NCBI GenBank assembly: GCA_963575745.1
Contig: CAUYUJ010014257.1
Span: 385,752 to 422,527, forward strand
From: Prorocentrum cordatum
Taxonomy: Eukaryota; Sar; Dinophyceae; Prorocentrales; Prorocentraceae
Reading direction: 5' to 3'
DNA: 36,776 nucleotides
Shown here: positions 21,290 through 30,080 of the stretch, piece after piece
Layout: each line of letters begins with the position of its first letter
How positions within the stretch are numbered: position 1 is the first letter of the stretch
Notes under the pieces: generated by a model
The model's input: the letters and a program-made list of their open reading frames with translations, nothing else
Databases searched by the model: none
What the model was told of the DNA's origin: nothing
Program-made: the position numbers and the translations under genes

Positions 21290-22047
21290 ATGCTGAACAG
21301 GGGCTGGACACACTTCGCCAGCTGCGACGCCTACAGCGGCTGGATCGAAGTCCAGGACGCTTTGCGTCACCCTCGGTGGGACCGCCGTGATCATCATGTC
21401 ATTACGGGGCGCACCGAAGCGGCCACAATGGGGCTTTCGGGGTTGGTCTGCGCTATGTGGAACCCGGCTAGCATCGTGGACCGCGGCAGCTCAGGAACGA
21501 GCCATACGAAAGACCGGTTCCAATGGAAGACTCTGACGCGAGACGACGGCACGGAGCTTCTAACCATAGGGTGTTCGCAGGGCCACCCCTGGCGTGTCAA
21601 AGCACCCCACGCCCTCTTTACACAGGTTAGTCTGGACAGCCCGACGACTCACCCGAATGCTATGTGGCGTATTGGACCCACCTGCACAGCATCATGAACA
21701 TTGGACTCAGTACAGATACGAGGATCCACGCTCAGATGGTCCCATTCGATATCGACTCAAGTATTCCGCATGGGTAGCGTGGGAGTGCGGAAATCGTCAC
21801 TTGCATTGCTCGGCACGCAGTGGTTGTAGAACAACATGTCGTTCTCCTGGCCGACAATGATGTTCCCCTGACCGAAGAGAGGGACGGCACCATCTTGCCG
21901 AAGTACCTTCGCAGTCTTTTCTTAGGAAACGGGCCAGACTTGGGAAACCCCCATCCCACTAGATGCGTCTACGACGATCGTGAGTGGTCCCCGCCATCGG
22001 CGCACACCTTGGCCAAGCCTCAGACTATGAAGAGCTTCCAGAGATAA
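21290..22047 (+). pseudogene. Tpt1/KptA-like RNA 2'-phosphotransferase relic, frameshifted
   Basis: Tpt1/KptA enzymes remove the splice-junction 2'-phosphate of tRNA using NAD+. In the first frame (21290-21697) YSGWIEVQDALRHPRW matches the family's GWV-x-V-x-DLL-x-H segment. KDRFQWKTLTRDDGTELL followed by TIGCSQGHPW matches the NDKQRF...L-x-IRANQGHS block; the family Arg is Gly here, while QGH is kept. The next part continues in another frame (about 21640-22047): WTHLHSIMNIGLS for the W-x-x-I-x-x-x-GL segment, a shortened R-I-H for the R-x-H-(I/V)-H segment, and VVVEQHVVLLADNDVPLTEE followed by RDGTILPKYL for the FYxSxNGVxLTxGxxGxIPPKYF segment. A TAG (21775) interrupts the second frame, the HGT motif is not intact, and the N-terminal LRH part is missing, with a MITE directly upstream. 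Introns could explain part of the frame change, but the damaged motifs favour a pseudogene. Confidence 0.65.
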
Positions 22048-22084
22048 CGCAGAAGGGGTGGACGACACACTACGAGTTTTATGA

Positions 22085-22711
22085 TTGCCACCAAAGACGA
22101 CAGTCGCCCCCCCAGCCACCAAGGCAACGCCAGCCAGCGCGGGAACGCGCCCTATCAGTCGACCTGCTACAACCGCCGGCTCCGACAACTCATGGGCTAT
22201 CCCTACGCAGCAGGCCGAGGCTGTCCAGAGCCTGGCTGACATGCTGTATCGCCACGACCCGCGGGCCGCTTCGGCGGGTGCTTTGGCAGCAGCCGCACAC
22301 CAGCAGCAGCCGCAGCAAGGATACCTTCCTTTGGCCACACCACCACAATCATTTGCACCACCGCCTCCTTCGGCAGCAGGCAGTGCTCGTTTCGAGCCGT
22401 CAGGCAGCAGCCAGGCGCTCAGCACACGCACGCCACAATTGGAGGAGAACCTGCCATCGAGATTCGCAGCACTGCGGGGCAACACACAAGGCGCCGAGCT
22501 GCTCGCCAAGGCACCTGCGGGTACTCCACCTACGCCGAGCCAGCACGGAAACTCGCTCAGCAGCTCCGATCTCGAGATGGATGGGTTGGAGCGCAAATTT
22601 CGTGAAAAGGATGGCGACCACCATCGAGTCAATGCGACACCATCATCAACACCCCATACAGGGTGTTGGCCAGACGCCACCGTGGAGCTGGACCCCGAAC
22701 CGCACGCCTGA
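22085..22711 (+). CDS. Ala/Pro/Ser/Gln-rich hypothetical protein (208 codons)
   Basis: The frame starts 38 nt after the Tpt1-like relic ends. The protein is A/P/S/T/Q-rich: residues 1-45 are T/A/P-rich, followed by a possible short helix (QAEAVQSLADMLYRHDP), then A/Q- and P-rich stretches, then a more normal region (LEENLPSRFAALRGNTQGAELLAKAP) and an acidic-basic DLEMDGLERKFREKDGD segment. No catalytic domain is visible. It could be the disordered C-terminal extension of the Tpt1-like protein, a gag-like retrotransposon product, or chance. A frame of 286 codons overlapping it (21984-22844) is more Arg/His-rich and less protein-like. Confidence 0.35.
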   Translation: MPPKTTVAPPATKATPASAGTRPISRPATTAGSDNSWAIPTQQAEAVQSLADMLYRHDPRAASAGALAAAAHQQQPQQGYLPLATPPQSFAPPPPSAAGSARFEPSGSSQALSTRTPQLEENLPSRFAALRGNTQGAELLAKAPAGTPPTPSQHGNSLSSSDLEMDGLERKFREKDGDHHRVNATPSSTPHTGCWPDATVELDPEPHA

Positions 22712-22795
22712 CCCACGTGCGCAGGACGGGTCCTTCGTCCCAGCTCTTATGGTGCATCCGACTCTGGCTATGACTCCCCGCAAGCTCCAGCGATG

Positions 22796-22799
22796 GACA

Positions 22800-22838
<39 letters not shown>
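22796..22838. repeat. (CGT)n triplet run
   Basis: About 14 CGT units, starting some 85 nt after the end of the preceding ORF. Confidence 0.95.
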
Positions 22839-22974
22839 AAGTAGCCAACTCTGAGCTTTTCGCATCACACGTAGCCGCGCAGGAGGTCCGCGAGCGTCGC
22901 GCCCGCCGCCCCTTCCTGTGCGCCGCTAGGCGTCGTGGCGCCCCCGGGCGCTGTGGCGGCGTTCAGCTTTGGAG

Positions 22975-23150
22975 GGGCGCTGATGACTCCTGCGGCGTTG
23001 TCGGCATCGTCGCCGCCGTCGTCCCCGTCGTCGCCGAGGTGATGGTGGACATCGTCGGCGTCGTCGTCCGCGTCGTCGACGCCGTCGCCCCCGTCATCGC
23101 CGTGGCCGTGGTGGTCGTCGTTGGCGTCGTTATCGTCGGTGGCGTCATCG
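22975..23150. repeat. Degenerate GTCGTC/GGC triplet tract
   Basis: Irregular GTC/GCC/GTG triplets. Frames are V/A/I-rich or D/G-rich. Confidence 0.85.
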
Positions 23151-23480
23151 ACCCTCGGCCCTCGACCCTCGAAACATGACCTTCGATCCTCGAATCTCGG
23201 TATCCTCATCCTCGAGCTTCCCGCTTCAATCCTCGATCATCTAACCTCGATCCTCGAGCATCAATCCCCGACCCTCCAACCTCGATCCTTGATCCTTGCC
23301 CCAGAACCTCGATCCTCGACCCTCCTGTCTCAATCCTAGATCCTCCTCCCCCCTTCGCTGTCAATCGTCTTCAGAACGTGTGTAAGCATCAACGTGTGCG
23401 TGTCCACCGAAGCCCTCCAGCACGACACAGGCGGTGCAACGAGGGCCGACGTGGGCTGCGTGCTGTCGCTGGAGCTGGGC
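23150..23480 (+). repeat. Inverted repeat, left copy (CGATCCTCGA block plus 80-bp block)
   Basis: Degenerate CTCGATCCTCGACCCTC units run to about 23345. A specific segment then follows: GATCCTCCTC, TCNATCGTC and GTCCACCGAAGCCCT, ending in GAGGGCCGACGTGGGCTGCG (to 23460). The same order of blocks occurs on the minus strand at 33965-34265 with roughly 70% identity by eye in the 80-bp part. Confidence 0.65.
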
Positions 23481-23489
23481 GGGGTAAAC

Positions 23490-23752
23490 AGACACATATG
23501 CAGACACAGACCCACACAGACAGAGACAATCCATATACGAACACGGACACAATTACACACAAGCGCACACACAACTGCACCACACAATCACAGACACAAG
23601 CACAATCACACACACACACACCAACACAGACGCGAACACAAGCACGCACACACCCACGCATGCACTGACAAACACACACACAGGCAGACACACGCACAGA
23701 CAAAGTCACACATACACAGACACAGACACGGACACACGCATACACAAAGCAC
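23490..23752. repeat. CA-rich (ACACAGACACA) microsatellite
   Basis: Irregular CACA/CAGACA repeats. H/T-rich plus frames and V/C-rich minus frames are translations of it. Confidence 0.95.
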
Positions 23753-24012
23753 AGTGGGCCGACACACGTCGCGAAGACCACCCATCGACACTGAGCGAGG
23801 CTTTTAAAAGTACGAGGGGGCCAGCGTAAGGGGGGAACGTCGATCCTAACCTCAAAACCCAGACGCACCCACGGGTGGGGGCAGGGCCAGCGGCGGGCCG
23901 GCGGGCGGCAGGGGCGGAGGGCACACCGACGCCGACGCCCGCGGAAGCGAGACGGCCGCGGCGCAGGGCTGCGACCGCGCGCGTGGGTGTGCGAAAGTCC
24001 CGAGCGATTTAT

Positions 24013-24036
24013 GACCGAGATTAATTAATCTCGGTC
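24013..24036. other. 24-bp perfect palindrome
   Basis: Arms GACCGAGATTAA and TTAATCTCGGTC meet with no spacer. A second small hairpin, CCCCAGA-AA-TCTGGGG, lies at about 24055-24070. Confidence 0.9.
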
Positions 24037-24175
24037 GCGAATTTTGCGAGACATCCCCAGAAATCTGGGGAGGGGAGGACGGAGGGGAAAAGCGGGGCGA
24101 GGCCCACGAGGAAGGAAGAGGAGGAGGAGGAGAGGGAGGACGAACAGCGGCGGCGCCAAGCTCGATGGATATAGG

Positions 24176-24256
24176 CCGGTACGCCCGAAAATAGACGCAT
24201 GGGCTGGTACCAAACAAAATCGGATCGACCGGTACCGGTACGCCCGAAAATAAACG
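24176..24256 (+). repeat. Two direct copies of CCGGTACGCCCGAAAATA
   Basis: Identical 18-mers at 24176 and 24235 (59 bp apart), each followed by RACG. The intervening sequence contains GGTACC and GGTACCGG blocks. Confidence 0.85.
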
Positions 24257-24377
24257 TTGCGCACAACGCGCGGCGAAACCTCACTGGGCGAGGGCGCGGC
24301 CGCGGGGCGTGAGCCACCCATCCCCGCCGTTAGGCGCGCGCGCCCGCGCCTTAAAACGAGGGCACGGGGAGGACGGG

Positions 24378-24437
24378 GAGGAGGAGGAGGAGGAGGAGGA
24401 GGAGGAGGAGGAGGAGGAGGAGGAGGAGGAGGAGGAG
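24378..24437. repeat. (GAG)n triplet run downstream of the retrotransposon
   Basis: Twenty GAG units, read as (CTC)n on the strand of the retrotransposon, beginning about 100 nt after its stop codon. It could be the element's 3' tail or a chance neighbour. Confidence 0.9.
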
Positions 24438-24540
24438 GGGAACGGCGGGGGAGGAGCCCTCAGGGCAGCAAGCGACCGGGCGCCACCGCTACTTCAGGAT
24501 GCCCTGGGCGCCGGCGGGCGGCGCGCACAGCGGCGCCGGG

Positions 24541-27540
24541 CTAGAGCCCGGGAGGCCTGCCCCCCTCGCCGGCCGGCGCCTCCTCGGCCACGGGCCAGCA
24601 TGCCAGGCTCATGCGCGCCGCGCGCCTGGCGATCTCAGCGCCCAGGTTCCGTAAGAACTGGCGCAGCACGACCTTCTGCGACGCGTGCCCGCGCCGCCTG
24701 GCGACCCGCCTCGCGATCGCGCGGATCGCGGTGAGCGCGCCTGGGTGCGGGCGGCCGAAGTTCGTCCATACCACTGGCATGTAGACGATGTTCTGGGACG
24801 CCAGCTCGTCCGCGAAAGGCTCTCGTTCCCTTGTTTTCCGCTGGTGCATCGCCTCGGCAGCGTCTCCGCCACTCGCGGCCTCCACGGAAGTGATTCCTAC
24901 GTCCAGCGCCGCCGCGCGGCCCGACAGGACCGCGGGAGACACCACATCGGCGGGGCGAAGCGCTGGACGGGAAGGGATCAACCCCTGAGGCTCCTTCTCA
25001 GTGGTGTCGTCAGCTGTCAAGGAGAAGTCGTAGAGCAGGTCACGCACGGCGTTGTGGCCTCGAGTGGCCTCGCCCACAGCGCAGCAGGAAGCGTGGCTGC
25101 CACCGGAATCAAGCACCACCTGCCCGCAAGCACCGCATGCGCCTGCATCCGTTGGCCCCCCAGCTCCGAGGCGGACCCGCACGGCCTCCGCGAACTCGTC
25201 GTTGTCTAACACCCGCCCGTGCGCGTGGGAGAGGCACCACAGCCGCGCATGGTCCACGTCGGGGTGGGCCAGGTCCTCGAGGCGGCGCACGTGGCTGGAG
25301 CCGCCCTCCGCATCCTCGTAATACTGTTGCACGCCCGCGGCGACGCACCTGTCAACAACTGCGGTGAGCAGTCTCTGCGCCCGGGGGCCGCGCGCAGCCC
25401 CCCGTGCATCGGGGTGCTCGTCGTCCTCGGCGCCCGCGTCGGGCAGCAGGCCGGCTGCGGGAGACGCCATTGCTCGCGTGGCGTCTGCGCGGGGCTCGGA
25501 CACATCATCCGCCCGCTGGGCGGCGCCCCCCCCGTCCTGCAGCCGCTGCCGCGTCAGGGCGGCGCTCTCGAACCCGTCCCGCACGTGGTCCCGGATCTCG
25601 CCCGCGCACTCCGGCGGCATCTTGGCGAGGAAGGCGTTGATCGCAGCGTGTGTGCGCGCGTCGTACAGCCGCAGGAGGTCCGCTGCGCGCCCGAAGGCAG
25701 CCTCTTCCAAGTGGCCGAACATGACCCGTACTAGCGGGCGCGCTGCCACTCGGCTGCCGATGAACGATGGCAGCGCGACCTCGCGGGCCGTCCGGAAACA
25801 AAGGCCGCCATGCGCCACCCCTGCGGAGGCTTGCCACCACGCCGCGTCGGGCAGAGACCCGCCCAGTGCGTCCTCGACAGCGCTCCGGAGGTCTCTGTCG
25901 AAGGCTGCCGCTGGTGCGCCATGTACCTTGCCACCGACGCACCGTAGAGCATAGGGCAACTTCGAAACGTCAGCGCACCTCCTCGTCAAGACCAATTCTG
26001 TGCCTACGTGGTGGATCTCGGAGATGGCTCGCCTGGCCGCGGCGACTTTCTCGCGCGTCGTCTGGGCGCCTTTCTGGATCTCGTCGTCGGTGCCGAAGGT
26101 GACGCCCAACGTGACTGCGGCGCTGTTCGGGGCAGCCACGCGGCACGTGTTCCTGACGTAATCTGTCACCCAACCCTGCGTCGAATCCTCCTGGCCCGGG
26201 CGGCAGATGAGGCGAACCGCGCTCTTCGCGTTCTCGCCGCGCCCGCGCGACGCCCCGAGGCGCGCGATCCTCTCGTCGAAAAGACGGAGCCACGGGTCGA
26301 GCAGGCGCGGGCTGCAGAACAACTGGCCGTCGCCCACGAACCACTCGTCGCACGCCCCGCGCCCGTGAGACGCTGCGAACTCCACGTCTGTGCGGCACCT
26401 CGCGTCGCCAAGCGGGGACGTGGCCTTGATGGGCCCGAGGGGCTCGCCCTGCTCCGCGCCTCGGTCAAAGTGGAACTCCGCACCATCAGGTAGGACGGAG
26501 GTGCCGACCTGTTGCTGCTCCCAGTTGACCGTCGCCTCCGCCTCCTGGAAATGCTCGGCGATCGATTCCCGAATCGCCGGCCACTCGACGCTGTTGAAGA
26601 AATTATGCATGCCGAGGTCTGCCGCCACGATGGGCTCGATAACGCCCGCCCGGGCGGTCTCCTCCACCGTGCGGCGCCAGTGACATAGCGCCTCGGCACC
26701 ACCTGGGACGGCCACTCCCCATTGCCTCATCTCCAGGGGCTTAGGCCGGAGACGACGCTCGCAGTCCCGCAGCGTACGTTTCGCAGCAGCGGCGCGCAAG
26801 GCCTCGCCAACCTTCAACGGGCGCGGCGCGTGCCCGTGCGGCCTCGGAGGCTGGGCCTGTCCAGGCGGAGCCTTCTTCTCTATGAAGATGGATCGGGATC
26901 GGGTGATCCAGCGCGCCTCCTCGCAAAGGCGCCCGCCCGCGATGGCGTCAAGCAGGCGGCCTAGCGTGCCGAGCAGCTTACTCGCCAACCGCCTCCTCCG
27001 AACGCCGAGCAGCTCGGCGATGTGCTCAGGGCGTAAGCCCGAAGGCCCCGGGGCCTGTAGCGCAGCGAACCGGACGCCCCGGAGCGGGTGGCCAGGCTCG
27101 CCATCGGGCGCTGCCTGCAGCGCCTGTCCACCCCCCTGCGGGCTGGGGGCGGCCAGCGCGGAAGCACGGTCCCGCGCAGGCGGGTGCAGCTCGCGAGCCC
27201 AATGCATGTTGCTGTCAGCGCTGAGGTCGGCGACGTTGCTGGTCATGGTGCCCACCGCCTTCAGGTAGGCGCCCTCCGCTGCCTGCCTAATGGCCTGTGC
27301 TTTTCTCCTGTCTGTGGCCTCCTCGCCAAGCGTCCCGCGCTTCCGGCCGCGCCCACCTCCACGTGCACTCGCAACCTGCATCTCCACGCGGTTGAGCAAA
27401 TCGCCGAAGGCACGCGTCCGGAATAGTTCGATGCGATGGGCGACCTCCCCATTGATGTGAGTGCCCTGGGGGATGGCAACCAGGAGGAGCTTGGACCGGC
27501 CCTCCTCCAAAGCAGACCAGCCGGGCTTGCCCGCCGCCAT
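24541..27540 (-). CDS. Reverse transcriptase / restriction-like endonuclease polyprotein (999 codons)
   Basis: The product would copy the element's RNA at a nicked target in the nucleus. Residues 1-160 hold the pre-RT region (LEEGRSKLLLVAIPQG). GPSGLRPEHIAELL at 165-178 is the motif just before the RT fingers. Motif A is AADLGMHNFFNSVEW with Asp308. Motif B is GAEQGEPLGP at 361-370. Motif C is FVGD at 401-404, where the expected (Y/F)-x-D-D has lost its first Asp (codon GGC at 26332-26334, one transition from GAC). Residues 802-829 form a knuckle (CGACG...HASCC...GHN). RPADV (862-866), a second Asp at 880 (ALDVGIT) and Lys902 fit the RLE P-D...D...K pattern, and MPVVWTNFGRPHPGA (921-935) is the usual following segment. 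The Met at 27540 is only the first in this frame: homology-like sequence (VACRERAAAITEECWAGM) continues upstream, joining the zinc-finger frame. The lost Asp suggests an inactive copy. Confidence 0.8.
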   Translation of the reverse strand: MAAGKPGWSALEEGRSKLLLVAIPQGTHINGEVAHRIELFRTRAFGDLLNRVEMQVASARGGGRGRKRGTLGEEATDRRKAQAIRQAAEGAYLKAVGTMTSNVADLSADSNMHWARELHPPARDRASALAAPSPQGGGQALQAAPDGEPGHPLRGVRFAALQAPGPSGLRPEHIAELLGVRRRRLASKLLGTLGRLLDAIAGGRLCEEARWITRSRSIFIEKKAPPGQAQPPRPHGHAPRPLKVGEALRAAAAKRTLRDCERRLRPKPLEMRQWGVAVPGGAEALCHWRRTVEETARAGVIEPIVAADLGMHNFFNSVEWPAIRESIAEHFQEAEATVNWEQQQVGTSVLPDGAEFHFDRGAEQGEPLGPIKATSPLGDARCRTDVEFAASHGRGACDEWFVGDGQLFCSPRLLDPWLRLFDERIARLGASRGRGENAKSAVRLICRPGQEDSTQGWVTDYVRNTCRVAAPNSAAVTLGVTFGTDDEIQKGAQTTREKVAAARRAISEIHHVGTELVLTRRCADVSKLPYALRCVGGKVHGAPAAAFDRDLRSAVEDALGGSLPDAAWWQASAGVAHGGLCFRTAREVALPSFIGSRVAARPLVRVMFGHLEEAAFGRAADLLRLYDARTHAAINAFLAKMPPECAGEIRDHVRDGFESAALTRQRLQDGGGAAQRADDVSEPRADATRAMASPAAGLLPDAGAEDDEHPDARGAARGPRAQRLLTAVVDRCVAAGVQQYYEDAEGGSSHVRRLEDLAHPDVDHARLWCLSHAHGRVLDNDEFAEAVRVRLGAGGPTDAGACGACGQVVLDSGGSHASCCAVGEATRGHNAVRDLLYDFSLTADDTTEKEPQGLIPSRPALRPADVVSPAVLSGRAAALDVGITSVEAASGGDAAEAMHQRKTREREPFADELASQNIVYMPVVWTNFGRPHPGALTAIRAIARRVARRRGHASQKVVLRQFLRNLGAEIARRAARMSLACWPVAEEAPAGEGGRPPGL

Positions 27541-27592
27541 GCCGGCCCAGCACTCCTCTGTGATAGCGGCGGCCCGCTCGCGGCAAGCGACG

Positions 27593-28748
27593 GGAAGTGC
27601 ACCAAGGTGGACGGTGGTATCCTCCTGACGCGTTGGGGGAAGCCCTCCGGCAGGAGCACATCACCGATACTATCGGCAGTGGGCTCGGCCGATGGAGGAG
27701 GTTGCACGGCGGCCTGGGCAGCTCTGAGCGGCACCCCCCGCCCTCCTGGGACTATGTCTCCGATCGCCAGGGGCCGCACGGCATGCGAGCCTGCACACCA
27801 GTGGCGCTGCCGAGTGCCTACGCGGCGAATGCATCCGCACCCGGGGCCGATGCACAGAGCCCGTTCGAGGCCGCGAAGGACGGTGAGCATGGGCTGGTCG
27901 ATGGACGTGCCCTCGTGGCAGGTCGTGACGTGCCTCATGAAACCTGCGGCGGTGTTGAAGCGGGCGTCGGCGCACCAGGGGCAGGCGCATACTCCACCAG
28001 CAAACGGCCCGGGCGGAGGCTCTGCCTCAGGTGCCGCGGGAGCAGCCAGAGGCGGGCGCGGCGGGCCACCAGCCGCGTTGTCACCGGGAGCCCTTGCGCG
28101 GCTGCCCGCCCCTGAGGCGGCTGCCTCGCCCGGACCCGAAGGCGCGCCGGCACTGGCCGCAGGCGGCGGCGGCGGTGGCGGGCCCTCGACCCGTGCAGGC
28201 GCTCGCCGCAGCTCTGGGAGTGGGATCCCCGCGTCCTGCTCAATGAGTCTGTCGGTGTCAAGCTGCATCTCATCGAGGCGCAGGTCCAGCCCTGCGGCGT
28301 CGGCGCCGGCGACGACGCCGTCGCCTTCACTGTCGGCGCCCGCCACGATGTGCGGCTCGTCTCCAACTGTAAGGTTACGCCGCAGCTGCCTCCGCGGGCG
28401 CCGATCGTCGGCGACGTCGATGAAGGTGTTCCGCACTTGCACGGGGTCTGCCTCGCCGTAGGGCTCCCTTCGCGCAGGGCGTGGCCCCCGCTGAGGGCCG
28501 AAACCGTTCGGCACGTCCCCTGGAGCTCTCTGCAGCGGCCCGCGCCCACCTCCTCCTCCGCCAGACCCAACATTCTGCAGGGGCGCACCCTCGCCCGGTG
28601 GGGCAGCAGCCGCTGGACCCCCGTCAGCAGCAGCTGCGGCGAGCTGCAGGGCCTGCAACGCCCGGTGCTCGCGGCATACCTCCCCACCCGGCTCGGCCTG
28701 GCCATCTGCTCCCTGGGCCAAGCACAGGCGGCACCGCATCGCCCGCAA
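27593..28748 (-). CDS. N-terminal zinc-finger part of the retrotransposon ORF
   Basis: This would bind the DNA target or element RNA, as the N-terminal fingers of R2-type proteins do. MRAMRCRLCL...CREH gives a first C-x2-C-x15-C-x2-H cluster (residues 6-28). A low-complexity P/A/G linker (about 35-250) follows. A classical C2H2 finger is at 256-278 (CPWC...FMRHVTTCH), and a second Cys/His cluster at 299-322 (C-x4-C-x-C...HWC...H). The meaningful frame ends around residue 385 (PPSTLVHF). From there the downstream protein continues in the -1 frame of the 999-codon ORF; this frame itself stays open to 27261 but then encodes nonsense. No slippery heptamer is apparent at the junction, so I favour a mutation or sequencing indel over programmed frameshifting. 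Two near-adjacent Met codons (28748 and 28739) are possible starts. Confidence 0.65.
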
Positions 28749-28769
28749 CGCCTCTCAGAGGCGGCGGCG

Positions 28770-29010
28770 GGACATGGCGCGCGCCCGGTGGGTGGGTGGG
28801 TGGCGGCGGGAGCGCGGCGGAGGAGGAGGAGGAGGAGGACGGTGGAACGAAGGGGACGCTGGTCGACGCGGCCAGCGATGGTGTCGCTCGGGCGGCGGGC
28901 GCGCGCGCAGCCTTGAGCCAGACCTGAGGAAAACAGATACCGATACGTCTGCTCCACAGACCTCTCTCTCCTGGGGTGAGTTACGGCCAGGACTCAAAAG
29001 GATAACCTAC
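28770..29010. other. Region 5' of the retrotransposon ORF
   Basis: GGTGGGTGGG and GGAGGA runs (about 28788-28845), then unique sequence. It may include the element's 5' UTR. Opposing frames here are shadows. Confidence 0.4.
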
Positions 29011-29011
29011 A

Positions 29012-29172
29012 CGTCGTTCATTTCTAATCGTGATCATTTTTGATTGTGCTCGTTTCTAATTGTTCCTGGCCCCTAGTGGCCAGGAAGAGGCCCAGGATAG
29101 AACAATTAGAAATGAAAGGATCTCGGCCCCCAGAAACATCAAAGAACCCTCGAATAATTGGAAATGAACCTA
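29012..29172. other. Nested inverted repeat / possible small MITE
   Basis: TTTCTAATTGTTC (29053-29065) pairs perfectly with GAACAATTAGAAA (29100-29112) around an inner CCTGGCC / GGCCAGG stem (29065-29084). Outer arms GTTCATTTCTAAT (from 29016) and ATTGGAAATGAAC (to 29169) pair with one mismatch. It is AT-richer than its surroundings. Confidence 0.65.
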
Positions 29173-29494
29173 GACGACCAGCGGCATCGCTGCTTCTTTC
29201 TGGACCGGGCGCCGCTGTCATGCCACCCCGCCGCGGCCAGTGTGCACGGCGGCAGCGGGGTCGGTAGAAACCCTTTGCCACCGCTCAAGCGTCCACTCGC
29301 CGTGCCTTTTGCGGACTCGCGTGTTTTTTTTGGGGGGGGCTCGAGGATCTGGGATGTTCCTTGATGGTCCTCGCCTGAAGCAATGCACGCGCCCGGGCGA
29401 GGCGGGCTATTGGAGAGGGGAATGACCAGGAACGGGGCAAGGGGGTAGGAGAGGCGGGGGGGACAGTACGGAGAGCGCTCCCTTCCTCCAATAT

Positions 29495-29720
<226 letters not shown>

Positions 29721-29859
29721 CCAGGCGGCGGCGCCGCCGCGGGCGGCGCCTGAGCCGCCTGCTGTGCCGCCGGGGCCGCCACGGCGGCCGCCGGGACGCT
29801 CCAGCTGCGCGCGCGCGAGCCAAGGTTTTTTTTGCTATTCATTAAAAAATCATTTAACA

Positions 29860-30080
29860 ACTTATCGGCCTCCTCGTCCTTGCCCTCGTTCTCCTCGTCC
29901 TCGTCCTCGTCCTCGCCCTCGCCCTCTCCTCGTCCTCGTCCTCGTCCTCGCCTTCCCCCCCCCACCTGCCCTCGTCGTCCTCGCCCTCTCCTTCCTCCTG
30001 CTCCTCCTTCTCCTCGTCCTCGTCCTCCTCCTTCTCCTCCTCCTCCTCCTCCTCCTCCTCTTCCTCCTCCTCCTCCTGGT
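29860..30080. repeat. CTCGTC / CTCCTC pyrimidine-rich tract
   Basis: Irregular CTC, CTCGTC and CCT units. Similar shorter pyrimidine-rich stretches follow at 30400-30490. Confidence 0.9.

Larger units (their letters stand above)
24541..28748 (-). mobile_element. Non-LTR retrotransposon with restriction-like endonuclease (R2-superclade-like)
   Basis: A minus-strand element with the order: N-terminal zinc fingers, reverse transcriptase, Cys/His knuckle, PD-(D/E)XK-like endonuclease. That order is the hallmark of early-branching, RLE-encoding LINEs such as R2. It is about 4.2 kb of nearly continuous coding sequence, interrupted by one -1 frame change near 27.59 kb. I see no LTRs, protease, RNase H or apurinic endonuclease. 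The 5' end (above 28748) and 3' end (below 24541) are not defined by a target-site duplication that I can find. The 3' side runs into a (CTC)20 tract. Confidence 0.8.

Noticed and set aside
20405-21397. 330-codon minus frame
   Set aside because: It runs through two MITEs and a (GAG)n tract, with a poly-Pro centre, opposite to the Tpt1-like relic.
24685-26493. Plus-strand ORFs of 97-196 codons opposite the RT gene
   Set aside because: They are complementary-strand shadows in GC-rich coding DNA; the RT and endonuclease motifs fix the true strand and frame.
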